This document shows, one piece after another, positions 60,562 through 64,000 of a stretch of DNA of 64,000 nucleotides. Origin of the DNA: Dipylidium caninum (taxonomy: Eukaryota; Platyhelminthes; Cestoda; Cyclophyllidea; Dipylidiidae); contig QEYB01001046.1 in NCBI GenBank assembly GCA_017562135.1, positions 1,488,001 to 1,552,000 on the forward strand, written 5' to 3'. Positions within the stretch are counted from its first letter, which is position 1, and each line of letters begins with the position of its first letter. Under the pieces are notes generated by a model that was not told where the DNA came from, did no database searches, and worked only from the letters and a program-made list of their open reading frames with translations. The position numbers and the translations under genes are program-made.

Positions 60562-61967
60562 AAGAGAGGAGAGATAATTATGCTCGCAAAACCGGAGAGC
60601 GGCGGTCGAGAGAAGACGACCAAGGAAATGAAATCTGCGAATCGGTCCACGGCATGGCGGTAAAAAATCCAAGTACGATGTTTACAACGGAGTGTCGCTG
60701 AGCATACAGGCATAAATGGAAGCCGCTCTGCGTCCTGCACCGCGAATTAAGTAGGCGGTGCAGCAGAGTTGGGGCGTGCAAGCAGCCACCACCCCATCGC
60801 CAGTGTAATTGGCGGGAAGAGGACGCCAAGGCAGAGAATTCCTTCGGCGGGAGGACTCGCCCGTCGCCTGGGCCGCCTTCGTCGGTCTGGCGACGACAGT
60901 CCTCGACCGAGACGGTTTGACTCCGACAGGGAGCCCAGGAATGACGCACGCCGTGGCGCCCCTGATGGCCTTGACGCGTGTGTGAACGCACCGAGTGTAC
61001 TGTAGCGTTACCATTCAAAAGTTTACTCGTTCTAACAGGCCGCGGAGTAGTGCGTCACAAGCGGTGGAGAGAAAGCGTAAACACAAGGACCCTCGTGGCT
61101 GGCTGCACTTAACTCCCGGCACGCGTCAAACCGCCTGGACGCCTGCTGCTCGGTGAATGCCCGAGCCAGGATCGACAGGCGGTGGGGCGGGGCAACGGCG
61201 AAGGTCAGACACAGCGGGGCACTGATTTTTCGCCTGGGGAGGACATCGTGCTCGAGAGAAAGGCTGATGAAATCTCGGCTGCCCATTCCACCGGGAGGGC
61301 CTCCTTTCGCTATTTGAGCGGGTGAGAGCGACGGGAAGCAGGGGAGGAAGGCCTGTCAGTTTTGTGATTTATGGCTATTTTGCACAATGTTTTCCTCCAA
61401 GGGTAAAAGGGAGGTCGACTACACAAAAAAATGCTCCTCTACGAGGGAGATGTATTTCACGGGTATTTGGCGCTTGACTTTGGTGAGTCGCCATTCATGA
61501 GGGCGATTACAAGGCTTTAAAGGTGTTCAGGGCACGTGGAAGATGAGGACATGACGCCAAAGATTGCCATTGCAGCCCTAGCCGCTATGGGGCATGGAGG
61601 CGCGCCGAGGCGGTCGCAGAAGAGCACTCCGATGGTAAACAGAGGAATTCAGGATTCCCTCCGCCCCCAGTCAGTAAAAGATAGGAAAGGGAGGAGGAGA
61701 AGGCGAAAAGGTGGAGCAGGAAGGAGAAGCATACCTGCATGCGGGTCTTAATCACGTCGAGAGGCGTGTTCCCGTAGACGGAGGCGGCGCCGGCCAAAAC
61801 GCCGAAGAAGCCAGTGAGTGCCTTGGGCACCGGCTGATTTGGCGTGGTGTCGCCGCGGTAGGCGCGGTAGCCCTCCTTCAAGCTCTCCATCACGAAGAAG
61901 CGGATCGCCTGGTTGGAGCCCTGCTTGAAGATGGTCGGCGTTACGCCCTGGTAGAGTCCCGACAGAC
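58054..61967 (-). CDS. SLC25A1: mitochondrial citrate/tricarboxylate carrier, C-terminal exons
   Basis: SLC25A1 exchanges mitochondrial citrate for malate across the inner membrane and supplies cytosolic acetyl-CoA. Three exons: 61735-61967, 58556-58629 and 58054-58180 (stop TGA at 58054-58056), phases matching exactly. They encode about 143 residues, the second half of the carrier: [56 protein letters not shown] (the third mitochondrial carrier signature, PxDxxK), [18 protein letters not shown] and [20 protein letters not shown]. The human protein is nearly identical at [28 protein letters not shown] and [13 protein letters not shown]. Introns are 3105 and 375 nt. The 5' exons, with the first two carrier repeats, were not found in 61968-64000 and probably lie beyond the right edge. 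Confidence 0.93.
58630..61734 (-). other. SLC25A1 intron of 3.1 kb
   Basis: Donor CAG|GTATGC, acceptor CCTCCTTAG. It is GC-rich and purine-rich on the plus strand and contains the (GA)n microsatellite at 60502-60558, which produces a long chance ORF with an Arg-Glu repeat. No gene is seen inside. Confidence 0.7.
60502..60558. repeat. (GA)n microsatellite, about 57 bp
   Basis: An uninterrupted GA dinucleotide run on the plus strand in the large SLC25A1 intron. Confidence 0.97.
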
Positions 61968-61970
61968 CTT

Positions 61971-61985
61971 CACACACACACACAC
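61971..61985. repeat. (CA)n run next to an SLC25A1 splice acceptor
   Basis: CACACACACACACAC on the plus strand, hence (TG)n on the coding strand, ending directly before GAAG at the 3' splice site of the exon 61735-61967. Confidence 0.95.
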
Positions 61986-64000
61986 GCAGAGGGCACTCGA
62001 GTGCGGAGTCAGCCCATGTCTCACGACCATCCTCACCCCCTGCTCCTATTCAAACGCCTTTTTTTTCAATCAGCTGCCAGAGTCGGCGTTTTTGGTGCCA
62101 CCCACACCGCGTGTGCGTGTGTCCGAAATGCCGGGGACGAAGAGCCTCCGAGGCCCGCCCCGTCTACGCCGCCCCACTTGCCGCTGGGACCTGCTTTGTC
62201 CGGATGACACCAAACCTACTGCTCTCGCTCCACCCTGTCTGCACAGCTAGCGGTCTCGGGGAACGATCGGTCTTCCCTCTTTCTAGCCACTGACCACTTA
62301 ATTTGAGGAGCTGATGCGTGCATTTCAAGGTCACATGTTTCCGCGGGTGGAGAGGGGGTTGGTGAAGCTGCCAAAAAAGATTACTGAAGAGACGTTCTCA
62401 AATCGTCTTTGACTAAAATTAATGGCTACTTCACCTGACACCACGTGCTTACTCGGTCGCTTCTGCATCTCCGACTAGACGAAGACAGGCACGCTCTTAA
62501 GCAGAGAACGGAAATCCCGACATCCGCGTGGAAACAACGCGGCTCCTTTAAGTAGCCCACTAATTATCGCCCGGAGCGGCCACAACGAGGCGATGGTGAC
62601 GTACACGACGGCGGCTGGCTGCCCTCCGCACGTACTCGCCCGACACCGGAGGAAACCTCGCCCCGTCGCCCGTCCCTCCTCGGGGGTTTTGGCAGGTCCT
62701 GGGTGGCTCACAATCAGGGAAGTCCGCGGTTCGCGTCTGGCCCTGCCCTCCCCATTTTTACTGAGCTCACCTTAGCGGTTTTTATTAAGACTACGGGCCC
62801 GTCCTCATTAGCTCGCCCGAGTGCCCAGGAAACGTCTGTCTCATGGCCGAGTCTAAAATGGGTCAGACGAGTTCATCCGAGGTGTCGGGACAAAAGCACA
62901 CGGCGTTTTCGACAGAACGAAAGTTTAATAATAGGTGTTTTGAAGAGAACACCACTTCAGCACACGGCTCAGCATAGTCTCTCCACTCAGGACATCGTAA
63001 ACTATGAGAATACAAGTTTGCAATTCTCTGCTCCAACAAAATATACGTTTTGCCAAGTGAGAAAGGTCCCAAAGTAGGCGGTCGGTGTACTTAGAACCTA
63101 CAGACGTGTGTAATTAAAGGGAGAAGCGAGACGTTTTGCTCTCCCACGGCACACAGATAATAAAGTTGGTGACAAACTAAAGCACTCAACTGTTGAGTGC
63201 GTCGTTGTCTGTCGAGCAACGGAAGAGGTAGTGGAACTTGAGCCCCTCACAATCGCCTATTCCATCGTCGACTGAAACGAACGGGTGGCCGAGGCGCTCA
63301 AAGCCGTCAACAACGAGGCGTTCGCCGATCCTTCGGTCCCGCGTCTGCGCTGTCCCCACCCAAACGTCTCCGAGTCGATGGAAAGGCCACATACACAGCC
63401 AGTCTCAGGAGTGTTGTGTCCAAGCAATGAGTCCTTCTTCGGAACCCCCTTGCACAGGCGCCAAGAGGTTCACAGTTCAGGGCCCGGCACGTGGGCCGGG
63501 GCATGGGCGATCCCCTTTCCAATGGGAGAGAGGAAGGAAGTGCAGTAGCCGCATTGAAAAGGGAGATTACCATCTTGCGTAACTGACGATTTATGGGTCA
63601 CGTGAGTACGATTTGCAGTGGTTATTCAGTCGAGCAGTGCCTTTGAGGGTCAAATTAAAATCTCCCAAGCGCGAGGCCTGATTGGCTCACTCCACGAACG
63701 GCCTCATCGCAAAGTCCACCGGGAAAGTCTAATTCAGACGGACTCTGAACGCGGCGTTGACAACGTGAGACTTGAGCGAAACGAATTCTGTTGACTAATT
63801 CCTCAAAAGTAGTTTGACAGGAAACTGGCTGAGAGGCTAGGAGATAGACGCAATCATACCAAGAATTAACAGTATCTTGTCACGATTCACGGAGTTCACC
63901 GTCAGAACAAAGGAAATAGACTTTGCTGCCTAAATCGCAGAGAGAGGTGACGTTGCCGGCGTGAGGCTCTATGAATTTTCCTTGGAGGCGGATAAGGGAG
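61986..64000. other. right-edge region, no exon supported
   Basis: Probably an SLC25A1 intron, since the exon at 61967 needs an upstream exon ending in phase 1. I searched the minus strand by eye for the expected carrier motif (PMETIKVKF-like) and did not find it. ORFs up to 124 codons on both strands look like chance frames. Confidence 0.45.

Noticed and set aside
59946..60701. Plus-strand ORF of 251 codons with an Arg-Glu repeat
   Set aside because: Its length comes from GC-rich DNA and the stop-free (GA)n microsatellite; no domain, no splice context, and it lies inside an SLC25A1 intron.
63186..63392. Minus-strand ORF considered as an upstream SLC25A1 exon
   Set aside because: Contains no mitochondrial carrier signature and does not provide the phase-1 Gly ending needed by the exon at 61967.
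1..64000. CRISPR arrays, bacterial operons, rRNA or tRNA genes
   Set aside because: No regularly spaced repeats, no compact gene arrays and no recognisable tRNA or rRNA core sequences were seen by eye on either strand.

Overview
This is a eukaryotic, intron-rich window, most likely from a flatworm and best fitting a tapeworm. The evidence is the set of metazoan gene families (calsyntenin, ASB ankyrin/SOCS protein, UBE3D, FMNL formin, SLC25A1 carrier) and the small introns. These fall into two size classes, about 30-36 nt and about 69-71 nt, next to introns of 1-4 kb. As I recall, published tapeworm genomes show two modal intron sizes close to these. I found no bacterial operons, CRISPR arrays, rRNA or tRNA genes. 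All exon models below were made by eye from splice signals, reading phase and remembered family motifs; none was checked by search.

Layout. 1-23617 (-): a calsyntenin gene of 14 recognised exons, from signal peptide to an acidic cytoplasmic tail that runs off the left edge. 24746-25636 (-): an unrecognised 296-residue single ORF. 27737-30362 (-): an ankyrin/SOCS-box (ASB13-like) gene of 4 exons. 31681-34724 (-): UBE3D of 6 exons, with a dead mariner transposon in its fourth intron. 36611-55811 (+): an FMNL-type formin of about 18 exons, head-to-head with UBE3D. 58054-61967 (-): the last three exons of the mitochondrial citrate carrier SLC25A1, convergent with the formin, with its 5' exons not found. 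The last 2 kb hold no exon I can support.

Composition is strongly patchy. About 1-21.7 kb and 56-64 kb are GC-rich; about 22-53 kb is AT-rich. Everywhere the non-template strand of the local gene is pyrimidine-rich in introns, so the plus strand is purine-rich over the minus-strand genes and T-rich over the formin.

Functionally the genes are unrelated housekeeping or cell-biology genes: adhesion and transport (calsyntenin), ubiquitin ligase components (ASB, UBE3D), actin regulation (FMNL) and mitochondrial citrate export (SLC25A1). The most interesting object is the formin. It keeps the regulatory GBD/FH3 and DAD parts, but I see no proline-rich FH1 and no lasso, and its FH2 domain has lost the GNYMN...GFKL signature.
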